From positions 153,516-217,515 of the forward strand of contig NZ_BBQI01000012.1 in the NCBI RefSeq assembly GCF_001652915.1: DNA of 64,000 nucleotides, in the 5' to 3' direction. Shown piece by piece: positions 43,594 to 51,293 of this stretch. The DNA is from Cupriavidus sp. D384. GTDB taxonomy: Bacteria; Pseudomonadota; Gammaproteobacteria; Burkholderiales; Burkholderiaceae. The stretch's first letter is position 1; every line of letters begins with the position of its first letter. The position numbers were made by a program, and so were the translations under genes. The notes beneath the pieces were generated by a model. It saw only the letters and a program-made list of their open reading frames with translations, made no database searches and was not told the origin of the DNA.

Positions 43594-44100
43594 ATGCGCA
43601 GCAGTCTTTTCCGCGAAGTTATCAAGCAACACAATCTGTCGGCGAAGCTCTCGCCCGTCTTTACGCTGTCTCCGGACCTCGATGAGATCTGTGCACGCGT
43701 GGTCGATTACGTCGGTGTGAATTTCCGCGTGCGAGACGAGCCGCTGATCAAGGAGATGCTCACAGACGGCATCACCGCCTGGCGCGCAGCGCGCAAGCAT
43801 GGTGACCCCTCGGTGGCGTTCATGAAGGGGCTCTTCTCACGGGCGCATGACCTGTACAACAAGCGGTACGCCGCTTTCAAAGGCGAAAAGTACAACGTCT
43901 GGTACCCCTTCCACGAATCCATCCCGGCATTCGAGCAACGGCAGACTGCAGGCTACGTCTGTCAGGTTGTCGACGAACCGGTGCCCGGCGAGATCTCCCA
44001 GCGGTGCGCGGCATTCCAGCTTGCCGCCAGGGTTCTCACAGGCTACGCCTTCTCACGCTACTTCGAGAGCTACGATGTCGCTGGCAACTTTGCACACTGA
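43594..44100 (+). CDS. hypothetical transfer-operon protein (168 aa)
   Basis: Starts MRSSLFREVIKQHNLSAKLS, 6 bp after the coupling protein gene. It has a helical N-terminal part, an aromatic-rich middle (YNVWYPFHESIPAFEQRQTAGY) and a single Cys pair-like CQVV / RCAAF. No signal peptide or membrane segment. I do not recognise the family; context suggests an accessory of the coupling protein. Confidence 0.6.
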   Translation: MRSSLFREVIKQHNLSAKLSPVFTLSPDLDEICARVVDYVGVNFRVRDEPLIKEMLTDGITAWRAARKHGDPSVAFMKGLFSRAHDLYNKRYAAFKGEKYNVWYPFHESIPAFEQRQTAGYVCQVVDEPVPGEISQRCAAFQLAARVLTGYAFSRYFESYDVAGNFAH

Positions 44101-44368
44101 CGCCCGCCGCGTCGCACAACGGCTTCGTCGAATCCCGCCGAGCGTGGCCGCCTGGTTGTGCAGCGTGGACCCCACGCTGGCCCTAAGCATGCAGGACTGG
44201 CTCACCTCGCCCGCCTGGGCGGATACGCCGCCGGAAGCGTTCACGGCCGCCGACGTCGTGCCCTGCTTTGCGCTGGTGAAGATCTCTGTTAGCAAGCCCG
44301 CTGTGTTCTGGGCCGCGCTGGTCGCGATTCCCAGTTTCCCTATCCTGCTGGCATTACGGTGGATCTGA
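44075..44368 (+). CDS. small membrane-associated protein (97 aa)
   Basis: Starts with ATG at 44075 (MSLATLHTDARRVAQRLRRI) and overlaps the preceding gene by 26 bp. It has an amphipathic N-terminal half and a hydrophobic C-terminal helix (VFWAALVAIPSFPILLALRWI). It ends 3 bp before the DUF4400-like gene, so it is part of the operon. Unknown family. Confidence 0.5.
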   Translation: MSLATLHTDARRVAQRLRRIPPSVAAWLCSVDPTLALSMQDWLTSPAWADTPPEAFTAADVVPCFALVKISVSKPAVFWAALVAIPSFPILLALRWI

Positions 44369-44371
44369 GCC

Positions 44372-44989
44372 ATGGCCAGTAGTCGTTTCGCATCCCATGT
44401 TCGTCTTTGGCTGATCATTTCGCCGCTGATGATCTGCACGCTCGCGCCATTCATCCAGGACCAATCTGCGTTCGAGATCAGTCGTGACGAGCGTGCGTCG
44501 GTGGAGCGCGTCCTCGGTCCGAGTAAGGCCGATATCGCGTTGACATCGGCGAACGCAAGGTTCCACGAATGGTTCATCGATTCCGGCGCAGTGAAGGCAT
44601 CCTTTGCCGGTTCGGACGCCCCGAGTGCCTTCTCGGACGGAGGCGCATCAGCGTTCGGCCGCGGCTGGATGCAGCACTTCTGGCTGACACTCTATCGCGC
44701 GCTGTATCGCTCGGCCGTCGCTTATCACTGGCTCTTCGGCGCGACGGTGTTGATCATGGCCATCGTCAACGATGGATCAGTCTGCCGGAAGATCCGCGCG
44801 GCAAGCGCTGGATTCGCCAACCCCGTGTCTTTTCATGTCGCAGCTCACGGCCTGATGCTTAGCTTCGGCATAGGTGCGTCTGCGTTGCTACTCCCGATTT
44901 CACTGCTCGCTAACTGGTGGACCTATGTGGTCTGCCTGGTGGGCCTGCTTTGCTGGCGCCTTGCTGCGTCGTTTCATGTCGGCAAATAG
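44372..44989 (+). CDS. DUF4400-like membrane protein of integrative conjugative elements
   Basis: A 205-residue membrane protein with the layout of DUF4400 (TIGR03747-like ICE membrane protein): an N-terminal helix (LWLIISPLMICTLAPFI), a soluble loop, then helices LFGATVLIMAIV and a C-terminal pair (LLPISLLANWWTYVVCLVGLLCW). The segment SFHVAAHGLMLSF, with a His between helices, fits the family. These proteins lie next to TraI_2 and TraD in ICEs of the clc/PFGI type. Confidence 0.6.
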   Translation: MASSRFASHVRLWLIISPLMICTLAPFIQDQSAFEISRDERASVERVLGPSKADIALTSANARFHEWFIDSGAVKASFAGSDAPSAFSDGGASAFGRGWMQHFWLTLYRALYRSAVAYHWLFGATVLIMAIVNDGSVCRKIRAASAGFANPVSFHVAAHGLMLSFGIGASALLLPISLLANWWTYVVCLVGLLCWRLAASFHVGK

Positions 44990-45044
44990 GCCGGCCACTC
45001 AATGACGATGAGGCCATGTGGATGGCCTTCCAAATGGAGAAATC

Positions 45045-45878
45045 ATGACCACGACCGACCTGATCCCGACCGATGAGAGCATTTTGGATGCATCGGCAGC
45101 GGCTTCCACTACGCCTAGCACGCTCGGCACCATCGACAGCACCGGTGACGTGGAGCACGAGCTCAACGAGATGGATGCTTCGGCCGATGCGCTGCGCAAC
45201 GAGGGCCTGCTATCGCCGGCTGATCACGAGCAGCGCAAGGCTGACGTCGAGCGGACGCGCAAGCTCTTTCGTGAACTACCGCCGGAGCAGCGCCAGGCGA
45301 TCATCCGCCGGCGCCGTGAGCTGGGCCTGCAGATCCTCGATCGCGAACTCGCAGGGGCTGCCGTCGTATCTGTCGCCCTGAAGTTGAACCACACGCGCCT
45401 GCGCCCGCTGTTCGAACAATGGTGGCCGTACATGAACCGGATGTCGCTCAATCTCCAGCGCTTCGGCCCCAGCACATTCACCCGCGCGGACCTTTCCACG
45501 CTGGAGACGTATCTGGAACGCGAGTTGTCCAAACTCGAGGACTACGTCGACGAACAGTTGCGCGTGGCGAAGGCGTACCGCGAGCAACGCGAAACCGAAA
45601 TGCGTACCGTCGGAGATATCGTCTTCGCGCCGACGATCCAGCGCCCTTCGCTCTCACTCGAGGTTCAGGCTTACTCGCGTTTCGCCGTTCGCGCGCTACA
45701 GGTTCTGGTCAAGTTTGACCAGACCATGGATCAGTTCGACTTCATGGTGTGGAACGGGATTCGAGACCAAACCGATGTCAACGAAGAGGTCTCGCGTTTC
45801 CTGCGTAAGTTCCAGCCGCTGGGCCTGCGTAGCTATACCGCCCATTTGAAACTGATGACGACGGTGCGCGGCATCTAG
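45045..45878 (+). CDS. DUF1845-like (AcaB-like) accessory protein
   Basis: A 277-residue soluble, helical protein (FEQWWPYMNRMSLNLQRF; LETYLERELSKLEDYVDEQLRVAKAYREQRE; YSRFAVRALQVLVKFDQTMDQFDF). Its pattern of an aromatic/acidic middle followed by P....Y..........FD resembles DUF1845, whose member AcaB acts in IncC transfer regulation; the link is weak. Last gene of the transfer operon. ATG at 45045 has GGAGAAATC upstream; the frame is open to 45018. Confidence 0.45.
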   Translation: MTTTDLIPTDESILDASAAASTTPSTLGTIDSTGDVEHELNEMDASADALRNEGLLSPADHEQRKADVERTRKLFRELPPEQRQAIIRRRRELGLQILDRELAGAAVVSVALKLNHTRLRPLFEQWWPYMNRMSLNLQRFGPSTFTRADLSTLETYLERELSKLEDYVDEQLRVAKAYREQRETEMRTVGDIVFAPTIQRPSLSLEVQAYSRFAVRALQVLVKFDQTMDQFDFMVWNGIRDQTDVNEEVSRFLRKFQPLGLRSYTAHLKLMTTVRGI

Positions 45879-45894
45879 TGGTCGTGCAATTGCA

Positions 45895-45950
45895 GTGGCA
45901 TCAAGTCCGCCCCCCTCAGCCGTGTCCGGTCTTGATGCCACCAAGTGGCA
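45895..45950. repeat. nested inverted repeats after the transfer operon (oriT or regulatory candidate)
   Basis: GTGGCATCAAG (45895-45905) and its exact reverse complement CTTGATGCCAC (45931-45941) with a 25-nt loop. The right arm overlaps a second inverted repeat TGCCAC-CAA-GTGGCA (45936-45950). The latter has the same form as TGGCAC-CAA-GTGCCA at 7651-7665, with a paired G/C exchange and the same CTTGA prefix. The rest of 45951-46143 holds several more GTGGCA/TGGCAC boxes and no gene. Confidence 0.55.
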
Positions 45951-46143
45951 CATTCATTTAAACGCATGCTCAGTCGTGGCCAGAGTCTGTCGGACCATGT
46001 CAGTTGCAATGGCAGTGCGTGGCAGATGCCTCAAGGACATTCATGGCACTTGCTGCCACATGCCAGCGCTTGCGCCCAGTCGAATGTACCGGGTCTGAGC
46101 AAGTCCGATCTTGCCGGTCAACGGCTGAGTCTGATCCAGCGCT

Positions 46144-47871
46144 ATGTCCTTCGCCGCAGCACTCGAAAAACTGAATCCCTCGCAGCGCGAGGTGGTGGAT
46201 TGCCGTGACCATTGCGTCGCCGTTGCGGTGCCCGGGGCCGGGAAGACGGCCACGATCGCAGCAAAGGCCGCCTTGCTGCTGAGCGACCCGAACATGACCG
46301 TCGGTGCCGTTACCTTCAGCAAAGATGCCGCGGTCGAGCTACGCGACCGGATACTGGCTTTGGCGGGGCCATCTGCCAAAAGGCGTCTAATCGCAGGCAC
46401 CTTCCATTCCTTGGCCTACAAGCAACTTTCGTCGGCAGCTGGCAAGAGGCCTGACATTGCGACTGATGGTGAGCGCACCGCGATTCTGACGCATGTCATA
46501 CAGGAGTCGAGCACGGAATGGAAGCTCGAGGACGCCATAGCCGCGATTGAACGCATCAAGTCTGAGCTAGGCGATCCGTTGCTTGAGACGCCGGAAGGCC
46601 AACTGTTCGTCGCCTATCAAGAAGCGCTGCAGAGAAATGGCCGGGTCGATTTTCACGACCTCCTTCGATACGCAGTAGACGGCATGAAGCGAGGCACAAT
46701 TGCTCCCTACAAAATCGACGCTTTATTACTCGACGAATATCAGGATGTGGACCCGCATCAGGCTCTATGGACCGCACTGCATGCGAGAACTGGTGCCATT
46801 ACGACTCTCGTTGCCGACGACGACCAGGCAATCTACGGCTTTCGTTCTGCGCTCGGACTAAGGGGCATGGAAGCCTTCGCTAGAGAGTTCGATGCCCGAC
46901 AGATTGTCCTGGGGATTAACTATCGCTCGCATTCTGAGATTTTGTCTGTTGCCGACAAGGTCATTCGAAACAACCGCGAGCGAATCGTAAAGGAGCTTGT
47001 ATCCAACCGTGGCGCCGGCGGTACTGTGGACTTCGCACGGTACGACGACGAGTACAAAGAAGCCATTTCGGCGATGGAAGCAATGGCGGCGGCAGTGCGC
47101 GCTGGAAAGACTGCTGCGATCCTAGCCCGTACAAATCGCATTCTCGATCCAGTCGAGGCCGTTTGCCGATCACATGGGGTGAAGTACCACCGCGCGGCAG
47201 GACGCTCGATCCTGGATCGCCCCGAATCGGCCTTGATGGGCAACTTACTTGAATTGATCCATGGAACGAGAACCAGCGGCATAGACGCGATTCTCGGCTT
47301 CGCTGGCGTGGGTGCCGCCGATCTCCAAACGTTGTATCGCAAGTTCTCCGGCGCAAAGGAATGCGAAAAGATCAAGAAGAAGGATCTCTTGGACGCGGGA
47401 CTGGGTGACGATGCCGTCGAGAAATATTTGGAGCTGGCGAAGAAGATCTGTGAATGGCGATCGCTTTGCGATCGCCAGTTCCATGCACTCGTACTCGACG
47501 GGGTAAGCGAGTGGATGCTGCGCTGGGTGAAATCAGATCAGGGTAAGCGTTCGATCACTACGACCTACGATGTGCTGACCAGGTTGAACGGCACTTTCGT
47601 GGATCGATTGGAGTTCCTGCGTCGTCGCAACAACGAACCAGCTGAAGATGCCGTCGTGCTCACAACCTTCCATTCAAGCAAAGGGCTCGAATGGGATCAT
47701 ACAGCTCTCATCCGGCTCGAAGAAACGGTCATCCCCGACGAAAGCAGTCCGGAGGCAGAGGAGCGGCGACTGTTTTACGTGGCACTCACCCGCGCCCGAC
47801 GAGTCATGCTCCTTTCCACCGCGAAAAAGCATCCAACTTCAAGATTTGTCATCGAATCTGGCCTGGCGTAG
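46144..47871 (+). CDS. UvrD/Rep-family helicase
   Basis: A 575-residue SF1A helicase: Q-motif LNPSQREVVDC, Walker A VPGAGKTATIAAKA near 26-39, DEXX box LLLDEYQDVDPHQ, motif III DDDQAIYGFRSA, motif V/VI TTFHSSKGLEWDH ... RLFYVALTRARRVMLLS. It lacks the C-terminal Tudor-like tail of long UvrD (about 720 aa). It could assist transfer or repair; stand-alone UvrD-like genes also occur in defence pairs such as Gabija (GajB), but no GajA-type OLD nuclease is beside it. Confidence 0.85.
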   Translation: MSFAAALEKLNPSQREVVDCRDHCVAVAVPGAGKTATIAAKAALLLSDPNMTVGAVTFSKDAAVELRDRILALAGPSAKRRLIAGTFHSLAYKQLSSAAGKRPDIATDGERTAILTHVIQESSTEWKLEDAIAAIERIKSELGDPLLETPEGQLFVAYQEALQRNGRVDFHDLLRYAVDGMKRGTIAPYKIDALLLDEYQDVDPHQALWTALHARTGAITTLVADDDQAIYGFRSALGLRGMEAFAREFDARQIVLGINYRSHSEILSVADKVIRNNRERIVKELVSNRGAGGTVDFARYDDEYKEAISAMEAMAAAVRAGKTAAILARTNRILDPVEAVCRSHGVKYHRAAGRSILDRPESALMGNLLELIHGTRTSGIDAILGFAGVGAADLQTLYRKFSGAKECEKIKKKDLLDAGLGDDAVEKYLELAKKICEWRSLCDRQFHALVLDGVSEWMLRWVKSDQGKRSITTTYDVLTRLNGTFVDRLEFLRRRNNEPAEDAVVLTTFHSSKGLEWDHTALIRLEETVIPDESSPEAEERRLFYVALTRARRVMLLSTAKKHPTSRFVIESGLA

Positions 47872-47960
47872 CTAAAGATTCGCGTCGACGTACCGTCAGA
47901 GCTTGACTCCAATCTGCGACCGCTAGTCTGGTCGTGTCTGCAACAAAATATAGCTGAGAA

Positions 47961-48644
47961 ATGAAACACCGACCTCGTGCCCATCAGCGGGAAGCGATCC
48001 AAGACGTGGTCGGCGGATTTCAATCCCACGACCGCGGTCAACTCATCATGGCTTGCGGAACAGGAAAGACTCTGACAGCTTTGTGGGTCGCGGAGTTGAT
48101 GAAGGTGAGGCTCACGGTGGTATTCCTCCCATCTATCTCGCTTTTGCTGCAGTACGCGCTATCCTGGCGGGACAACCATTCGATGGCGGACTACCACGCC
48201 CTCTGCGTTTGTTCGGACACCTCTCTCTCACGTGGTTCTGTCGATGACCTCGGAGTCGCAAGCCTTAGCGATAGCGGGTTCGCGGTGACCACAGATTCCG
48301 GCGACATCGAATGCTTCATGCGAGGAGACGGAAGCCGTGTGGTCTTCTGCACCTATCAATCCGCCTGCGTGATTGCAGCGACTCAGACAGAGAGCGACGT
48401 ACCGACCTTTGATCTCGCTATATGCGACGAGGCGCACCGTTGCGCGGGTGACATCAGCTCGCCCTTCGCGATCGTGCTCGATGGGAAGAGGATTCGTGCC
48501 GACCGAAGACTGTTCGCAACGGCAACGCCGAAGGACATGAACGCCCGGCGCAAGAGCAGTCCCAACTTCATCGGCATGGATAACGAAGCCGTCTTCGGCC
48601 CTCGCTTTCACACCCTTCCCTTCCGCAAAGCCATTGATTGTTGA
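47961..48644 (+). pseudogene. DEAD/DEAH helicase, truncated by an IS21-like end
   Basis: The first 225 residues of an SF2 helicase: HQREAIQDVV, Walker A MACGTGKTLTALWVAEL, motif Ia VVFLPSISLL, DEAH box LAICDEAHRCAG, and motif III ATATPKD. The rest (motifs IV-VI and C-terminal domain; related predicted helicases have 600 or more residues) is gone. The reading frame runs into an IS-terminus sequence at 48639 and stops at 48642-48644. It is therefore an IS-mediated truncation. Confidence 0.75.
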
Positions 48645-48703
48645 TTTGCACTGAGAACTGACCCACCTGACCCGGTAATTTGCATCGAATGTTGACCCAC
48701 GGG
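48639..48703. mobile_element. IS21-family-like terminal fragment
   Basis: Starts TGTTGATTTGCA. It contains two 23-bp direct repeats with the form ATTTGCA-N8-TGACCCAC at 48644-48666 and 48678-48700, 34 bp apart. Multiple internal copies of such terminal repeats next to a TG end are the hallmark of IS21 (istA/istB) elements. No istA or istB gene follows, so only one IS end remains. Confidence 0.65.
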
Positions 48704-48837
48704 GGGTGCGGCCGAAAACTGTGCAATTTACGATTGGCATTGACAGCGTACGCATCGGAGGGCTAACGGTCGCCAGCCCGACACTAAACCCGCCATGCCA
48801 CGCTAGTGGGGCATACCTGCCGCGCGACCCACCCTAC

Positions 48838-48855
48838 AATCACGCTGTCGTGATT
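48838..48855. repeat. short perfect inverted repeat
   Basis: AATCACG-CTGT-CGTGATT, 7-bp arms. It lies in the 320-bp gene-free stretch between the IS remnant and the terminator. Could be a protein-binding site or part of an attachment site; nothing else supports either. Confidence 0.35.
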
Positions 48856-48871
48856 GACCCCATGACACCCC

Positions 48872-48906
48872 AGCCCGCGCGCGATTCGCCGCGGGCTTCT
48901 TTTTTG
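48872..48906 (+). terminator. rho-independent terminator
   Basis: Stem AGCCCGCG / CGCGGGCT, 10-nt loop, then TCTTTTTT. It has plus orientation and follows no intact plus-strand gene now, so it may be the terminator of a chromosomal gene lost or displaced at the element junction. Confidence 0.8.
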
Positions 48907-48920
48907 CTGCATCCCGGATA

Positions 48921-48940
48921 TACTGTATGCATATACAGTA
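48921..48940. promoter_or_regulatory. near-perfect LexA (SOS) box
   Basis: TACTGTATGCATATACAGTA, a full palindrome with the CTGT-N8-ACAG core. It matches the E. coli consensus in 18 of 20 positions. It lies directly after the terminator and 83 bp before the TTG-started ORF at 49023. No other SOS gene is adjacent. Confidence 0.75.
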
Positions 48941-48958
48941 TCCGCGCGGTAAGCCCAT

Positions 48959-48974
48959 GCTTCGGATCCGAAGC
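48959..48974. repeat. 16-bp perfect palindrome
   Basis: GCTTCGGATCCGAAGC, flanked by AGCCCA (48951 side) and TGGGCT (48981 side), so that a larger imperfect cruciform can form. It lies 20 bp after the LexA box. Function unknown. Confidence 0.5.
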
Positions 48975-49022
48975 GTTGGCTGGGCTGGCGGCTAATCGCA
49001 AGCCCCCACACAACAAAACCCT

Positions 49023-49268
49023 TTGAATCGCTGGAACCGACTTCTCGCTCAGGCCCTAGTTACCGCGACCGTCATCGTCGTGGCCGCCGTCGTGTCGCGC
49101 CAGATCTATCTTCTCGTTCAACAGCCGCCCGCAGCAGAAATGGAAGATGTCGGCGACTTCGACCAGTCAACACCGGATTGCCCAGCGCCACGATGGGAGC
49201 AATCCGCACCACAAGGCGGAAATCCGGAACGCCAAACGCACAGATCTCCTGGCTGCCTGGAATCCTGA
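49023..49268 (+). CDS. possible small single-pass membrane protein downstream of the LexA box
   Basis: An 81-residue ORF with TTG start and no clear ribosome site. An N-terminal helix LLAQALVTATVIVVAAVVSR is followed by a polar tail. Small SOS-induced membrane proteins (cell-division inhibitors such as SidA or YneA) have this form, but the tail looks low in gene-like codon bias. Low confidence; it may be non-coding. Confidence 0.25.
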   Translation: MNRWNRLLAQALVTATVIVVAAVVSRQIYLLVQQPPAAEMEDVGDFDQSTPDCPAPRWEQSAPQGGNPERQTHRSPGCLES

Positions 49269-49441
49269 AATATGCCAACCGGTCTGCGCGCCCAATGGGC
49301 AAATAGACTGCAGTCGACGGCAGCACCCGACATCGGCGGCTTCGGCTGCCACGTTCTGCAGGCAAGCGGCCCGCTATCGCGCACAGGGTTTCCGCGCACA
49401 GGGTCGTTTTCAGAGTCTTTGGGGAGCCGAAAGGCAAAAAA

Positions 49442-49465
49442 AATGGGAAGCCTTGACTTCCCATT
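49442..49465 (-). terminator. terminator of the HU-like gene
   Basis: Stem AATGGGAAG / CTTCCCATT with a 6-nt loop; on the minus strand it is followed by a run of eight Ts. It ends 24 bp after the stop codon of the minus-strand HU-like gene. Confidence 0.85.
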
Positions 49466-49488
49466 CTTCGTCCTGGCGAACCCGTGCC

Positions 49489-49935
49489 TTACAGGGCAGC
49501 GTCCTTCAGCTTCTTCAGCGGACGAACCTTGACCTTCACGGAAGCCGGCTTGGCAGCGAACCACTGATCCTGGCCCGTGAAAGGATTCTTGCCGAAGCGC
49601 TTTTTCGTTGCCGGAACCTGGATCGCGGAGACCTTGAAGAGGCCCGGCAGCGTGAATTCGCCAGCGCCCTTCTTGTGGATCGAGCTCACGATGGTGTTCT
49701 CGAGGTGCGACAGCACCGTTTGCACCGTTTTCTTGTCCAGTTCAGTCTGGGCAACCAGGTGGGCCAGCAGGCTCGACTTGTTGAACGTATCCTTCAGCGG
49801 TTTTGCAACCGGTGCGGCGGCGGCTGCCTTCTTGGCTGCAGGCGCAGCCTTCTTCGCTACGGGAGCAGCCTTCTTTACCGGGGCTGCCGCTTTCTTTGCC
49901 GCAGTCTTCGGGGCGGCCGTCTTCTTCGTTGCCAT
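49489..49935 (-). CDS. HU-family protein with Lys/Ala-rich N-terminal extension
   Basis: A 148-residue nucleoid protein. The first 50 residues are PAKKAA-type repeats (AAPVKKAAPVAKKAAPAAKK), like histone H1/HU fusions of Burkholderiaceae. The HU part starts at about residue 48 (LKDTFNKSSLLAHLVAQTELDK) and contains FTLPGLFKVSAIQVPATKKRFGKNPFTG. A good AGGAG ribosome site precedes the ATG at 49935. It is chromosomal in Cupriavidus/Ralstonia, which supports the junction to host DNA. Confidence 0.88.
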   Translation of the reverse strand: MATKKTAAPKTAAKKAAAPVKKAAPVAKKAAPAAKKAAAAAPVAKPLKDTFNKSSLLAHLVAQTELDKKTVQTVLSHLENTIVSSIHKKGAGEFTLPGLFKVSAIQVPATKKRFGKNPFTGQDQWFAAKPASVKVKVRPLKKLKDAAL

Positions 49936-50123
49936 ATCGCTCCTATCGCAGAACAACCGGCACCATTGCCGGATTCCGCGCAGCATAGCGGAGATTTGCG
50001 CGAATGTGCAGTCCCACCTGCGCATAGGTTGTTTCGGCCTGTTACGCAGAGCAAGCGTGCGGGAATCAAGTCAGCAGGCGGGCGCGCTAGAATTGCGCCC
50101 TCAATCCACGAAGGAGTTCGGTT

Positions 50124-51167
50124 GTGCCAGGCATGCATCCCGCACCGCACCGTATCGCGATCAATGGATACGGCCGTATCGGCCGGTGCTTCGTACGCGC
50201 ACTCTACGAGTCCGACTGTCGGGAATCCTTCGAAATCGCGGCGATTAACGAGCCGGCCGACCTCTCGAGCATGGCATATCTCACCCGCTTCGATTCGACC
50301 CACGGACGCTTTCCGGGGAAGGTCGGTGTAGGCGATGGCGCCCTGCTCATCGAGGGTGACGAAATTCCGGTCTTCCATGCAACAACCCCCGAAGCGGTAG
50401 CTTGGGATGCTCTTAACGTCGACTTGCTCGTTGAATGCTCTGGCGTCTATGGCAATCGGGCATCGCTGACACGGTTTCTGAACGCCGGCTGCAAGCGCCT
50501 GCTACTGTCCCACCCCGGCGACAGTGCGGCCGATGTCGACGCAACCATCGTGTATGGCTCGAACCACAACACGCTTGCGGGCAAGGAGCGCCTGGTCTCG
50601 AGTGCTTCCTGTACGACCAATGCAGTGGTCCCGGTGCTTTCCCTGCTTCACCAGGAACTGGGAATCGAGCAGGCCGTGCTGACGACGCTGCATTCCGTCA
50701 TGAACGACCAGCCGCTGATTGACGGCTATCACGATCGTGATCTGCGCCGAACGCGCTCGGCCATGCAATCCATCGTCCCGGTATCAACTGGCCTGGCCCG
50801 CGGCGTTGAACGCCTGCTTCCCGAGCTGAAGGGGCGAGTGCATGCCAAGGCAATACGCGTGCCCACGCATAACGTATCGGCCATCGACATGGTGCTTTCG
50901 GTCGAGCGCGACGTCGACACGACGAGCTTGAACCGCCTGCTCCAGGACGCGACGACCGGACCGTACGCGGGTCTCATCGCGTACTCCGAAGACCCCCACG
51001 CTTCGATAGACTTCAATCACGACTTCCATTCCGCAATCATCGACGGTGCCCAGACAAACGTAAGCGGCCAGCGCCTGGTCAATCTCATGCTGTGGTTCGA
51101 CAACGAGTGGGGATTCGTGAACCGGCTCCTGGACGTGGCGCGCCATTGGCTCAGGCAGCCGGCCTGA
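50124..51167 (+). CDS. glyceraldehyde-3-phosphate/erythrose-4-phosphate dehydrogenase family protein
   Basis: A 347-residue GapA/Epd-family enzyme. NAD-binding INGYGRIGRCFVRAL, catalytic cysteine SASCTTNAVVPV (Cys about 164) and NEWGFVNRL near the end. The sequence VYGNRASLTRFLNAGCKRLLLSHP fits Epd (erythrose-4-phosphate dehydrogenase, for vitamin B6) better than glycolytic Gap, though assignment by eye is uncertain. GTG start at 50124 is preferred over ATG 50133 because AAGGAG is 7 bases before GTG. Confidence 0.75.
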   Translation: MPGMHPAPHRIAINGYGRIGRCFVRALYESDCRESFEIAAINEPADLSSMAYLTRFDSTHGRFPGKVGVGDGALLIEGDEIPVFHATTPEAVAWDALNVDLLVECSGVYGNRASLTRFLNAGCKRLLLSHPGDSAADVDATIVYGSNHNTLAGKERLVSSASCTTNAVVPVLSLLHQELGIEQAVLTTLHSVMNDQPLIDGYHDRDLRRTRSAMQSIVPVSTGLARGVERLLPELKGRVHAKAIRVPTHNVSAIDMVLSVERDVDTTSLNRLLQDATTGPYAGLIAYSEDPHASIDFNHDFHSAIIDGAQTNVSGQRLVNLMLWFDNEWGFVNRLLDVARHWLRQPA

Positions 51168-51293
51168 AATGCAGGTCGGACCGGCTGGGCACACTCAGCC
51201 GGATGCGGCTGCTTCCCGGAGCGCCCGCAATTGCGTGATCGATGCGTCCGCGCGAGGTCTGACAAGACCGATCAGATAGAACGCGATGAGTGC

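Noticed and set aside
48704..49020. tRNA or tmRNA gene as attachment site
   Set aside because: Hairpins and palindromes are present but no cloverleaf or CCA end could be drawn.
48706..49026. 106-aa plus-strand ORF across the terminator and LexA box
   Set aside because: It would read through a terminator hairpin, an SOS box and a palindrome; no ribosome site.
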